The position numbers and the translations under genes were made by a program. The notes under the pieces are model-generated. The model saw only the letters and a program-made list of their open reading frames with translations, was not told where the DNA came from and made no database searches. 60,095 nt of DNA from Gammaproteobacteria bacterium. Lineage in GTDB: Bacteria > Pseudomonadota > Gammaproteobacteria > DSM-16500. The stretch spans positions 1 through 60,095 of the forward strand of contig JAJONP010000007.1 in assembly GCA_021323555.1 (NCBI GenBank), read 5' to 3'. Position 1 is the first letter of the stretch, and the number at the start of each line of letters is the position of its first letter. Below, in pieces: positions 1 to 9,039 of this stretch.

Positions 1-543
1 TTCAAACAATTCCCTAAATGCAGCCAATGCAATAGCCAGTAATCTTTTTCTTTCTTCCTCTTCTTTTTCTTTTCTCTGTCTTTCTAAGAATTCTTGGTAT
101 TCTATTTCTGCTTTAATTCGTTGTTGAATCATGGCTGCTACTTCAGCTGCAATTTGTTGGAATTTTCTATGCGTGGCTTCTTGTATTTCTGCATGGAGTT
201 CATTCTCTTTCTTTTGATGTTCTTCTTTTGCGAGTTGTTGATCTTGCACTTGAAATTCTTTGAGAAGTTGTAGCAGCAAGAGTCCTTCTTCAATAGAATC
301 AAGTTTGCCATCTTTGGGAAGAGCAATGTATTGCTCAAGGGATTTCTTCACTTGGGCATATAATTCTTTTCCTTGTTTGGAGGTCGGTTCAGTTAATTTA
401 AACTTTCTTAATTCAATTAAGGATTCATTGATAGTCTTAGTGTCGAGGGGCTGTCTATCATATTCATGTTGCACGTGCTGATAGATTTGCTTTAATATAT
501 CGTGGACTTGTTTTAATATGTCTTGAATTTGTTTCCTTTTCAT
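1..543 (-). CDS. Coiled-coil protein, 3' part cut by the window edge
   Basis: An open frame of 181 codons starts at ATG 543 and runs off the left edge without a stop, so the C-terminus is missing. A clear Shine-Dalgarno (GAGGAG) lies 8 bases before the ATG, which supports the start. The protein begins MKRKQIQDILKQVHDILKQ and is rich in Lys, Glu and Gln; from about residue 105 it is almost entirely charged heptad-like sequence (runs such as RQRKEKEEEEERK-type), suggesting a long alpha-helical coiled coil. No signal peptide or membrane segment is visible in the visible part. I do not recognise a family. Lineage-restricted coiled-coil proteins of this kind are common among intracellular Legionellales, but nothing here proves secretion. 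Confidence 0.75.
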   Translation of the reverse strand, partial: MKRKQIQDILKQVHDILKQIYQHVQHEYDRQPLDTKTINESLIELRKFKLTEPTSKQGKELYAQVKKSLEQYIALPKDGKLDSIEEGLLLLQLLKEFQVQDQQLAKEEHQKKENELHAEIQEATHRKFQQIAAEVAAMIQQRIKAEIEYQEFLERQRKEKEEEERKRLLAIALAAFRELFE

Positions 544-945
544 ATCCGTTGCTCCTCTGTCACTGCTGTCACAGAAAGAAACCGAGTGTTATAAAAAAGT
601 TTAGACTCTAATGAGAAAATTGCTGGGCTTTAGAGAAAACAAGAAGGTTATGGCTTGAAAATAAAGGAATTTTATTTTTATATAAAAGAAGAGAATAAGG
701 GCTACAGGAATAATTTTGAATTAAAAATGAACAGAAATATTATGTAGTAACTATGCTGGCATTTATCAGAAATTGGCATATTTTCTAAGTCATATGTAAA
801 AGCCCTGTGAATACTTACAAAGAATTTAGCTGCTGTTTTTTTATCTTCTTCCTCATGGTGAGCAAAGTAACCGTACCAAATTGAAATGCTACAGATAACC
901 TACCAGCAATGAGTCAATAGCAAACTTGCTATAGTTACCCACTCA
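544..945. other. Intergenic stretch, about 400 bp
   Basis: This AT-rich stretch separates two minus-strand genes. I see no convincing coding frame in it. It must hold the promoter of the coiled-coil gene that starts at 543. Near the downstream end, positions 918-933 form a short inverted repeat (ATAGCA-AACT-TGCTAT) just past the stop of the small gene at 946; it has no T-tract and is only a weak terminator candidate. Confidence 0.4.
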
Positions 946-1122
946 TCAGAAATTTTCCCACAGCGTTTTAGCCTTTTTAACTTGCTGTTCGGGATGATCA
1001 CGCAACAAATAAATACGCTCATACTTTTCTCGTTCTTTCTGCTGAGAAAGCGAAAGAGAAGGGTGCTGCTTATCAAAATTTTGCAGCTCTAGGTCAATTT
1101 CGCTTACGTAATTTTTAAACAC
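946..1122 (-). CDS. Small conserved-looking protein (58 aa)
   Basis: A small acidic/basic soluble protein ending KAKTLWENF. The frame is open further upstream to a TTG, but a strong Shine-Dalgarno (AAGGAGG) sits five bases before an in-frame GTG at 1122, so I take that GTG as the start. The sequence (FKNYVSEIDLELQNFDKQHP followed by SQQKEREKYERIYLLRDHP) reads like a compact helical protein and resembles small hypothetical proteins of Legionellales that I have a vague memory of; I cannot name the family. No signal peptide, cysteines or membrane segment. Function unknown. It stands alone, divergent from dacB. Confidence 0.6.
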   Translation of the reverse strand: MFKNYVSEIDLELQNFDKQHPSLSLSQQKEREKYERIYLLRDHPEQQVKKAKTLWENF

Positions 1123-1229
1123 ATCTACCTCCTTATTCTCTATGTCTGGCAAATGATAGCATATCCATTTACGGACGTAGTTAATTTTAGTAAGCTCGTT
1201 AACTGGCTTATGAGAGAGTTGGTTAAAAA

Positions 1230-2687
1230 ATGAAATGTTGGCGGATTATTATTTTATTAGCCTTTGTTTGTGGCATCGTGGTGAGTATCATGCAAACAAG
1301 TGCTTATGCCTATTCTGCTCCCATTGATGGGAAACAAAATCTAATAGCAGCACTCAATCAGCTAACCCGAGGGGCAGATGCGGGGGCTGACGTGGGCATT
1401 CAAATCAAATCGATGAGTTCAGGTGAAGTGCTATTCAGCAAAAACGCTCAAGATTTATTGATACCCGCGAGTGTTATGAAAATTCTTACTGCAGAAGCTG
1501 CTTTGCTTTATTTAGGGCCTAATTATACGTTTCCTACCCGATTATCAACGGATGCATCTCGCATCAAAGGGGGTGTCATTAACGGTAATGTTTATTTGAT
1601 CCATAGTGGCGACCCTTCTTTAACGTATACGGATTTAACAGATTTGTTAATTACTTTAAAAGCTCGGCATATCAAAGAAATTACAGGGAATGTGTATATT
1701 GATACCACAGCATATGATCAGGCTAATTTCGGCCCGGGTTGGATATGGCATGATAAACAATATTGTTATGCAGCGCCAATTAACGCGAGCATCATTAATC
1801 ATAATTGCTTGTCATTTAAAATCCTCCCCGCAAAAGTAGCAGGGCGCCGAGCCAGCATTATCCCTAATCCTCACTATTATTATTCTGGTATTGAAAATTC
1901 TGTCATAACGAATAAATCAAAACGCTTTCATCCTTGCTATATGCAGCTTACTAATACAGCAAGTGGTATTTCTATTAGCGGTTGTATTCCTAAAGGTCGT
2001 TACGCGTCAGGTGCAACCACAGTGATTCAAGATATTCTTGGCTATAATAAATCGTTGATGCATTGGTTATTTAGACGTTATGGTATCCAGGTCAATGGCA
2101 CTATTACCGCAGGTTCTGCGCCATCTAATTTACATCTGATTGCAGTTCATCAATCTAAGCCTTTATATTTGCTTGTTAAAGAAATGCTAAAAAAATCGGA
2201 TAATGTGATTGCAGGTTCTTTATTTAAAAAGATGGGAGAACTTTATTCTAGGCAGCCAGGCAGTTGGAAAAATGGCAGCGAAGCGGTCAAACAAATTCTA
2301 GCTCAAAAAGCGGATGTGAATTCATCACAACTCTCTATCCTGGATGGTTCAGGCTTATCTTCAGCGAATCGCATTAAACCCGCACAAATGATGCAAGTGT
2401 TGAATTTTGCTTTTCACCATTCACAAACAAATGAGCAATTTATTTCTGCGCTACCGATTGCTGGCGTAGACGGTACATTAAAACACCGCTTATATAATGT
2501 AGCAAGAAGGGTATATGCTAAAACAGGCACTATATCAGGCGTGACTTCATTGGCCGGCTATGTTATCAACAAAAGTAAGGAACCCATTGCTTTTGTCATT
2601 ATTGTGAATAGACGTCATGGTAATATTTGGAAGTATCGCAAAATGGAAGATGAGATTGTGACGGCATTGGCGAATTATAGAACGTAA
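1230..2687 (+). CDS. dacB: D-alanyl-D-alanine carboxypeptidase/endopeptidase (PBP4)
   Basis: Periplasmic low-molecular-mass penicillin-binding protein of peptidase family S13, which trims D-Ala from, and cleaves cross-links in, peptidoglycan. The 485-residue length is normal for the family. The three active-site motifs are all present and in order: SVMK at about 81-84, SDN at about 323-325 and KTG at about 431-433. Residues 1-28 form a typical signal peptide ending near SAYAYS. The gene is monocistronic; the region just after the stop holds a weak hairpin followed by five T's (around 2697-2717) that could end transcription before the restriction genes. Confidence 0.93.
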   Translation: MKCWRIIILLAFVCGIVVSIMQTSAYAYSAPIDGKQNLIAALNQLTRGADAGADVGIQIKSMSSGEVLFSKNAQDLLIPASVMKILTAEAALLYLGPNYTFPTRLSTDASRIKGGVINGNVYLIHSGDPSLTYTDLTDLLITLKARHIKEITGNVYIDTTAYDQANFGPGWIWHDKQYCYAAPINASIINHNCLSFKILPAKVAGRRASIIPNPHYYYSGIENSVITNKSKRFHPCYMQLTNTASGISISGCIPKGRYASGATTVIQDILGYNKSLMHWLFRRYGIQVNGTITAGSAPSNLHLIAVHQSKPLYLLVKEMLKKSDNVIAGSLFKKMGELYSRQPGSWKNGSEAVKQILAQKADVNSSQLSILDGSGLSSANRIKPAQMMQVLNFAFHHSQTNEQFISALPIAGVDGTLKHRLYNVARRVYAKTGTISGVTSLAGYVINKSKEPIAFVIIVNRRHGNIWKYRKMEDEIVTALANYRT

Positions 2688-2786
2688 TTTAAAAACAACG
2701 CATTCAGCCGTTTTTCTATCAGGCAACCGATTGTTTAAAAATCAGCAAGAAAACTGTTTACTGTTTGTTTGAGAAGATTTAATAAA

Positions 2787-5336
2787 ATGAATAAGAAAGA
2801 AGCCACAGCAAGAATCAAAATTAATAAACTACTTGAAATGGCAGGCTGGCGATTTTTTCCTGAAGGAAACAAACCCGCTAACATTCAGCTTGAACCGAGT
2901 GTAATGGTGAGGTCGAACGATCTGGATGCTTTAGGCAATAACTTTGAAAAGGTAAGTAGAGGGTTTATTGATTTCTTGTTGCTAAATGAAAAAGGATTTC
3001 CCTTCATTGTCCTTGAAGCAAAATCAGAAGACAAAAATCCTCTCTCGGGTAAAGAACAAGCCCGTCAATATGCTAAATCACTGAATTGCCGTTTTGTTAT
3101 TCTTTCAAATGGTAATTTACATTACTTTTGGGATATTGAGCGGGGCAATCCCTCTATTATTACCACTTTCCCAACACCTTCATCAGTGATGGGTTATCAG
3201 AAAACGGTGCCTGATCCTAAGCGACTTGTTGGGGAAGTTATCAATGATGATTACATTGTTCTTACTCAGCGCCCTACCTATGCATCTGAAGCGGGTTGGA
3301 AGAATGAATCAGAGCGCCAAATTTTTATAGAGACTAATAAACTACGCTTTTTGCGTCCTTATCAGAAAAAAGCCATACAGGCGTTACAAAAAGCTGTCTA
3401 TGAAGGAAAAGATCGTTTTCTCTTTGAGATGGCCACGGGTACTGGAAAAACACTTGTCTCTGCTGCGATTATTAAACTCTTCTTACGTACAGGCAATGCA
3501 CAACGCGTTCTATTCCTGGTTGATCGTTTAGAACTTGAAGAGCAAGCTTGGAAAGCTTTTAAAAAGGTATTAGCAAACGATTATCAAGCTGTTATTTACA
3601 AAGAAAACCGAGATGATTGGCACAGAGCAGAAATTGTTGTGAGCACTGTTCAGTCGTTACTTTTTAATAACAAGTACCAACATCTATTCTCGCCCACTGA
3701 TTTTGATCTTGTTATTTCTGATGAAGCACATCGCTCAATTGGTGGAAATGCACGATCTGTTTTTGATTATTTTATCGGTTATAAATTGGGTCTTACTGCA
3801 ACACCGCGAGATTATCTCAATAGATGGGAGGGTTCTAATGCTTCCAGACAAGATCCACGAGAATATGAACGACGCTTATTGCTAGATACTTATCGAACTT
3901 TCGGCTGTAGTAATGGGCAACCTACATTTCGTTATTCTTTACTGGATGGCGTAAGAGATGGGTATCTTATTAATCCTACAGTGGTGGATGCCAGAAGCGA
4001 CATTACAACTCAGTTACTTTCAGAAAAAGGATTTGTTGTTGAATTTAAAGATGATGAAGGCGAGAATCAGACAGAAACCTATCGACATCGCCAATTTGAA
4101 AAAAATTTTTTCTCGGAAGCTACAAATCAGCTTTTCTGCAAAATATTTCTAGAAAATGCATTGCGCGATCCTGTTAGCGGCGAGATTGGTAAATCCATTA
4201 TTTTTGCAGTGAGCCAAAACCATGCGGCCAAGCTTACGCAAATCCTGAATCAAATGGCAGATGTGATGTACCCTGGGAAGTATCAATCAGATTTTGCTGT
4301 ACAAGTGACTTCACAAATTTCTGATGCACAGCAATTTACGATTAATTTCACTAATAACAATTTATGCGGCTCAGAAAATTTTTTGCCTGGTTATAAAACT
4401 AGCAAGGCTCGCATTTGTGTAACGGTAGGAATGATGACAACGGGATATGATTGCCCTGACTTACTGAACCTCGGACTTTTCCGACCGATTTTCTCTCCTA
4501 CTGATTTTATCCAGATAAAAGGGCGTGGTACACGAAAACACAGCTTTCTTGAAGAGTTATTCAATGAAGATATGCAAACATCCGCCAAGGATCCTAATAA
4601 AACTACTTACAAATTAATTGATTTCTTTGCGAATTACGATTATTTCGAAAAAGAATTTAATTACGATGAAGTCATCTCATTACCAAGGCAGACACATCAA
4701 GCTCTTGAAGTAAGTGATAATGATACTAACGATTCACAAATGATGGGTGCCAAAACCTATGAGCATACGGGCCCAGACATTATGGCTACCATTAGAGTAG
4801 AGCCCGTAGGCGATGAAGGTATGAGAATTGATCGCATGTTCTTTAATAAATTTGAAAATGCTATGCGTGAAAACTCGATGATAGTCGAAGCTGTCGAACA
4901 TGGTCAATGGGATCGTGTGATTGATTACATTAATCGTGAAATTTTTGATAAGCCCAATGACTATTATTCTCTTGATAAGTTAAGAAAAGCTGCTGCTGTA
5001 GATCGCCGTATCAGCCTCCGCGAAATTCTCGAAAAAATATTTGGTCTTATTCCACGTTTTAAATCTAAAGAGGAGATGCTTGAAGAGGAATTTGCAAAAT
5101 TTATTGCTGATTATAAGCCCCAAGAGGCAGAAGCTATTCCTGCACTCAAGAATTATTTTAAGGCTTATGCCATAAGCCCTGAAGTCCGACATATTATTGA
5201 GACAAATCATTATACTGAGCTTGCTACAAATCCTATTTTATCGATTGGAGATTTTAAGGCAGTACCTGAATACTATCGGACACTTATTCCCGAATACATC
5301 AAAAACTATGTGTCTTTAAATCAGTTTGCACCTTAA
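2787..5336 (+). CDS. hsdR: Type I restriction enzyme R subunit (EcoEI/EcoAI type)
   Basis: Motor and nuclease subunit of a type I restriction system: ATP-driven translocation followed by cleavage of unmodified DNA. The N-terminal nuclease domain shows the PD-(D/E)xK signature: Asp about 62 and E-A-K at about 77-79. The superfamily 2 helicase motor follows, with Walker A GTGKT at about 218-222, DEAH at about 312-315, TAT motif III near 338 and motif VI QIKGRGTRK at about 576-584; the C-terminal 200 residues fit the EcoEI_R_C type. A TTG in frame at 2769 is possible, but the ATG at 2787 has GAGAAG about ten bases upstream and is preferred (849 aa). It is followed after 9 bp by the modification gene, whose Shine-Dalgarno AAGGAG overlaps the stop region. 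All key motifs are intact, so the protein is probably active. Confidence 0.93.
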   Translation: MNKKEATARIKINKLLEMAGWRFFPEGNKPANIQLEPSVMVRSNDLDALGNNFEKVSRGFIDFLLLNEKGFPFIVLEAKSEDKNPLSGKEQARQYAKSLNCRFVILSNGNLHYFWDIERGNPSIITTFPTPSSVMGYQKTVPDPKRLVGEVINDDYIVLTQRPTYASEAGWKNESERQIFIETNKLRFLRPYQKKAIQALQKAVYEGKDRFLFEMATGTGKTLVSAAIIKLFLRTGNAQRVLFLVDRLELEEQAWKAFKKVLANDYQAVIYKENRDDWHRAEIVVSTVQSLLFNNKYQHLFSPTDFDLVISDEAHRSIGGNARSVFDYFIGYKLGLTATPRDYLNRWEGSNASRQDPREYERRLLLDTYRTFGCSNGQPTFRYSLLDGVRDGYLINPTVVDARSDITTQLLSEKGFVVEFKDDEGENQTETYRHRQFEKNFFSEATNQLFCKIFLENALRDPVSGEIGKSIIFAVSQNHAAKLTQILNQMADVMYPGKYQSDFAVQVTSQISDAQQFTINFTNNNLCGSENFLPGYKTSKARICVTVGMMTTGYDCPDLLNLGLFRPIFSPTDFIQIKGRGTRKHSFLEELFNEDMQTSAKDPNKTTYKLIDFFANYDYFEKEFNYDEVISLPRQTHQALEVSDNDTNDSQMMGAKTYEHTGPDIMATIRVEPVGDEGMRIDRMFFNKFENAMRENSMIVEAVEHGQWDRVIDYINREIFDKPNDYYSLDKLRKAAAVDRRISLREILEKIFGLIPRFKSKEEMLEEEFAKFIADYKPQEAEAIPALKNYFKAYAISPEVRHIIETNHYTELATNPILSIGDFKAVPEYYRTLIPEYIKNYVSLNQFAP

Positions 5337-5345
5337 GGAGATTCC

Positions 5346-7856
5346 ATGCTCGATAATGAAACCAAACGTCGAATTGATACCGCTCGCGATATTCTCGTTG
5401 GAAAAGTGCCTGACCCCAAATCTCAAGTAGAGCAAATTACGATTGCACTCATTTATAAATTTATGGATGACATGGATACCCAAGCAGAAGAATTAGGCGG
5501 TAAAAGAGAATTCTTCGCGGGGGATTTCATTCGTTATGGTTGGTCTAAATTAATGAGCGCCAGTATGGGCGGGCATGAATTAATTGGACTTTATGGCGAA
5601 GGTATTTCGTCCATGACACAAAACAGCAGCATTCCACCCTTATTTCGTAACATTTTTAAAAATGCTTATTTACCCTATCGCGATCCAGAGACGCTGAAGA
5701 GTTTTCTCAAAGTGATTAATGAATTCAGTTATAATGATTCTGAGAGCTTGGGAGATGCTTTTGAATATTTGTTGTCTGTCCTTGGTTCTCAAGGCGATGC
5801 AGGTCAATTCCGAACACCACGACATATTATAGATTTTATCGTTGATATTATTGCACCCAAAAAAAACGAGGTCATTCTTGACCCTGCTTGTGGCACATCA
5901 GGGTTTCTTATCTCTTCTTATAAATATATTTTAGATAAAAATCTCGATGCTAAAAATATCAGTACACTGACACCTACTGAAAAAGGCTGTCTAGCAAAAA
6001 ATTTCAAAGGGTATGATATATCCCCTGATATGGTTCGCCTATCATTAGTTAACATGTATTTACATGGGTTTAGTGACCCACATATTTTTGAATACGATAC
6101 TTTGACATCAGAAGAACGATGGAATGAATTTGCAGATGTTATTATTGCCAATCCACCTTTCATGTCACCCAAAGGTGGTATCAAACCCCATAAGCGTTTT
6201 TCTATTCAGGCTAAACGCAGCGAAGTTTTATTTGTTGACTATATTGCAGAACATCTTACTCCAACAGGACGCGCTGGCATTATTGTGCCCGAAGGCATTA
6301 TTTTTCAAAGCCAAACAGCTTACAAAGAGCTACGGAAAATGCTGGTCGAAAATTCGTTGGTAGCTGTCATCTCACTTCCTGCGGGTGTTTTTAATCCTTA
6401 TTCGGGTGTAAAAACTTCGATTTTGATTCTTGATAAATCTCTTGCTAAAAACAGCAATACCATTGCCTTTTTCAAAATAGAGAATGATGGTTTTAGTCTT
6501 GGTGCTCAACGCCGTGCAAATGCGGGAGGACAGCTTGCACAGGTAACACTAGAACTGAAAAAGTATCTGCAGGCAGTTCGTAACCAACAATCCACTAATA
6601 ACCTTCAGTCTGAGTTAGGATTGATTGTGGCGAAAGAAAAAATTGCCGCGAATAGCAATTATAATCTTAGCAAGGATAGGTATGGAGAAAGGGTAGCTAG
6701 TATCTCAACTTTTCCTTTGGTACGTCTTGAAGATGTGTTCACAAAGATTAGTAATGGGGTGAATGTTACTCAGATGGATGAACAGGCGAGATATCAGGTT
6801 TCCCGTATTCAAACTATTGCAAATGGTTCAGTAAATCTCAAAAAAACAAAGTTCACAAATGACGAAGTTAAACCTGAATCATTTCTAAAGCCAGGAGACA
6901 TCCTCCTTAGTCACATCAATAGCTTCGATCATCTCGGTAAGTCCGCCATCTTTCTGGAAAAAGACAACAATGTGGTTCATGGAACAAACCTGATTCGTTT
7001 AATACCGAATATTTCACGAATCGATTCGTATTATGCAATTCGGATTTTTAAAACTGACCGCTTCATTAATACGGTAAAATCCTTTGCGCAAAAGGCGGTT
7101 AATCAAGCTAGCGTGAAAATCTCTGATTTACGTAGTATTCAAATTCCATTGCCGCCTTTAGAGGTACAAAAACAGATCGTGGCAGAAATTGAAGGTTATC
7201 AGAAAATTATTAATGGTGCTCGTGCTGTTATCGACACCTACCGTCCCCATATTTCCATTCATCCTGATTGGCCGATTGTGAAATTAGGAGAGTTGTGTAA
7301 AAAGATTCAGTACGGCTTATCTATTTCAATGAATACAGAAAAGTCAGGATTCAAAATCTTTCGGATGAATGAACTTATTGAGGGCAAGTGCGTTGATGAG
7401 GGCAATATGAAACATGCTGAAATATCCCCCGATGAGTTCGAAAAATATCGACTTACTTGTGGGAATATTCTTTTCAATCGCACAAACAGCTTCGAGCATG
7501 TAGGTCGCACTGGTATTTTTGATTTAGAAGGTGATTACTGTTTCGCATCATACTTAATCCGACTTATAATTGACGATGAAAAGGCCGATCCGTATTTTAT
7601 CAATGCATTCATGAATTCAGATAGCTTTCAGCAGGGGATCAAGCAGTTTGCTAGTCAAGCAATTGGCCAATCTAATATCAATGCCAAATCTCTTGCTAGC
7701 TACCCGATTCCTCTTCCACCAATCATTATGCAAAAAACAATTGCTGCGGAAATTAAAGCCGAGAAATTATTAGTTGCCGCTAACCGTGAGCTTATTGCTA
7801 GATTCGAGAAAAAAATCCAAACCACCCTTGCTCGCGTCTGGGGTGAACATGAATGA
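5346..7856 (+). CDS. hsdM: Fused type I modification (M) and specificity (S) subunit
   Basis: One 836-residue chain carries both functions normally split between HsdM and HsdS. Residues 1 to about 450 are an N6-adenine methyltransferase: helical N-terminal domain, AdoMet motif I DPACGTSGF at about 179-187 (S replaces the usual second G) and catalytic motif NPPF at about 269-272. From about 455 on there are two successive target-recognition domains, each starting with FPLVRLEDVF / WPIVKLGELC and each closed by an IPLPPxxxQ conserved spacer helix (about 599-614 and 787-802). It would methylate the host site and direct HsdR. It overlaps the next gene by 8 bp, implying coupled translation. Confidence 0.92.
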   Translation: MLDNETKRRIDTARDILVGKVPDPKSQVEQITIALIYKFMDDMDTQAEELGGKREFFAGDFIRYGWSKLMSASMGGHELIGLYGEGISSMTQNSSIPPLFRNIFKNAYLPYRDPETLKSFLKVINEFSYNDSESLGDAFEYLLSVLGSQGDAGQFRTPRHIIDFIVDIIAPKKNEVILDPACGTSGFLISSYKYILDKNLDAKNISTLTPTEKGCLAKNFKGYDISPDMVRLSLVNMYLHGFSDPHIFEYDTLTSEERWNEFADVIIANPPFMSPKGGIKPHKRFSIQAKRSEVLFVDYIAEHLTPTGRAGIIVPEGIIFQSQTAYKELRKMLVENSLVAVISLPAGVFNPYSGVKTSILILDKSLAKNSNTIAFFKIENDGFSLGAQRRANAGGQLAQVTLELKKYLQAVRNQQSTNNLQSELGLIVAKEKIAANSNYNLSKDRYGERVASISTFPLVRLEDVFTKISNGVNVTQMDEQARYQVSRIQTIANGSVNLKKTKFTNDEVKPESFLKPGDILLSHINSFDHLGKSAIFLEKDNNVVHGTNLIRLIPNISRIDSYYAIRIFKTDRFINTVKSFAQKAVNQASVKISDLRSIQIPLPPLEVQKQIVAEIEGYQKIINGARAVIDTYRPHISIHPDWPIVKLGELCKKIQYGLSISMNTEKSGFKIFRMNELIEGKCVDEGNMKHAEISPDEFEKYRLTCGNILFNRTNSFEHVGRTGIFDLEGDYCFASYLIRLIIDDEKADPYFINAFMNSDSFQQGIKQFASQAIGQSNINAKSLASYPIPLPPIIMQKTIAAEIKAEKLLVAANRELIARFEKKIQTTLARVWGEHE

Positions 7857-8886
7857 AAGAGAAACTAAAAGGCTTATCCTAAGTAGTTTTAAGGAACACC
7901 AGAATTTTATTAAAAATAATATTAGGCTAGAAGATATTGAAATTTTAGCTCAACGCACTGACGATCATGCCCATGCAGTTGTCTATAAAATAAAAAAAAA
8001 TAATAAACATGTGATATATGAAATATCTTTTTTTGAAAAAGATGAATTTCAAAATTTTCAATACTCACATAAATATGATTTATCCAAATTATATGAAAAA
8101 TATTGTTCTATACAAGAAAATAAATTATGTATCAGGCAGATGGGCGATAAAGTGTTACATTGTGAAGCGAGGCCTGTTGATTTTACATCGCATGCAGGAA
8201 ATGAAATAAATAAGCAAATCACATTACTTAAAAATGTTTTATCTAAAACGGGTGGCATAGGTATTGCCGCGAACCAATGTCTACAACTCGATCAACCCTT
8301 AAAAATAATATTAGTCGGCGTTGATTATCAAAACCAAGAACATCTGATTAAGGCCATTTCACGTTATCCATCCGTATTGTTCCCAGAACTGCAAGTTTAT
8401 ATTAACCCTATCATTATAGAGGCCAGCAATGAGTATAGTGTTTTCCCAGAAGGGTGCTTGAGTGTAACAGGTATATTGCGCGCGCTTGTCCTAAGACCTA
8501 CATCCGTAACAATTCGTTATCAAGATAGAGCAGGGCATTTTCATGAGAAAAAATTCATTGAAATGGACGCTCGTATCATGTTGCATGAAATGGATCATAT
8601 TCGGAATGGTAAAGTGTATATTCAGCGAATTATTGAAGAATTCTCTCATGAACAGCTAATTCAAGTAGAAAAAATATTTTCTAAAAGGATATCTGATTCA
8701 AAAAATAATTCAATTATGAATGCGTTTCAATCCCCAGTGATTGTTTTTAAGAGAGATCAGAACAATAAATTAATTTTTGATGAAAGTGATCTGACAGAAA
8801 TATTAAAAAAGATGCCTGCTATTGCACTACAGGGCATACATAGCGAGTTAATTAATGAATTGAAAAAACGTATAGAGTATAGTTGA
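7849..8886 (+). CDS. Peptide deformylase with N- and C-terminal extensions, coupled to the restriction operon
   Basis: The central part is a peptide deformylase with every catalytic motif: GIGIAANQ at 136-143, EGCLS at 201-205 and HEMDH at 246-250, giving the metal ligands C203, H246 and H250 and the catalytic E247. The family removes the formyl group from nascent protein N-termini. The chain is 345 residues, about twice the usual 170-200: roughly 92 residues precede the deformylase fold and about 75 follow it, neither of which I recognise. ATG 7849 lies inside the hsdMS gene and overlaps its stop by 8 bp, so the two are translationally coupled; I therefore infer a role tied to the restriction module rather than housekeeping. 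The last 13 codons recur in two decayed copies downstream. The stop lies about 34 bp inside what corresponds to the ubiB 3' end. Confidence 0.88.
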   Translation: MNERETKRLILSSFKEHQNFIKNNIRLEDIEILAQRTDDHAHAVVYKIKKNNKHVIYEISFFEKDEFQNFQYSHKYDLSKLYEKYCSIQENKLCIRQMGDKVLHCEARPVDFTSHAGNEINKQITLLKNVLSKTGGIGIAANQCLQLDQPLKIILVGVDYQNQEHLIKAISRYPSVLFPELQVYINPIIIEASNEYSVFPEGCLSVTGILRALVLRPTSVTIRYQDRAGHFHEKKFIEMDARIMLHEMDHIRNGKVYIQRIIEEFSHEQLIQVEKIFSKRISDSKNNSIMNAFQSPVIVFKRDQNNKLIFDESDLTEILKKMPAIALQGIHSELINELKKRIEYS

Positions 8887-8975
8887 GGATGATAACACTC
8901 AATAACCCGCTACGAGCCTAAATAAAAAATAACCTAAACCAAAACTTCTTTTACAGCTATTAGAATGCTGTGGTT
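8846..8975 (+). repeat. Direct repeat copy A: deformylase tail plus antisense ubiB tail
   Basis: About 130 bp starting AGTTAATTAATGAATTG and ending GCTGTGGTT, matching positions 13337-13467 with roughly nine differences including one 1-bp indel. It contains the last 13 codons of the deformylase gene and, in antisense, the region equivalent to the last ~40 codons of ubiB. Here the deformylase reading frame is the live one; the ubiB-like frame is broken by the indel and is a relic. Confidence 0.85.
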
Positions 8976-9039
8976 AATATCTCCACATCGCGTTACTATA
9001 TCTGCTTGTAATGTACGAAAATATTCAAGGTGGTGTTTA

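Noticed and set aside
2697..2717. Intrinsic terminator after dacB
   Set aside because: The stem is only about four base pairs; mentioned with the gene but not listed as a feature.
8965..9039. Longer N-terminus for the AlbA_2-type protein
   Set aside because: The first codons fall in the repeated ubiB-tail relic; GTG 9040 has the better Shine-Dalgarno and matches the usual domain start.
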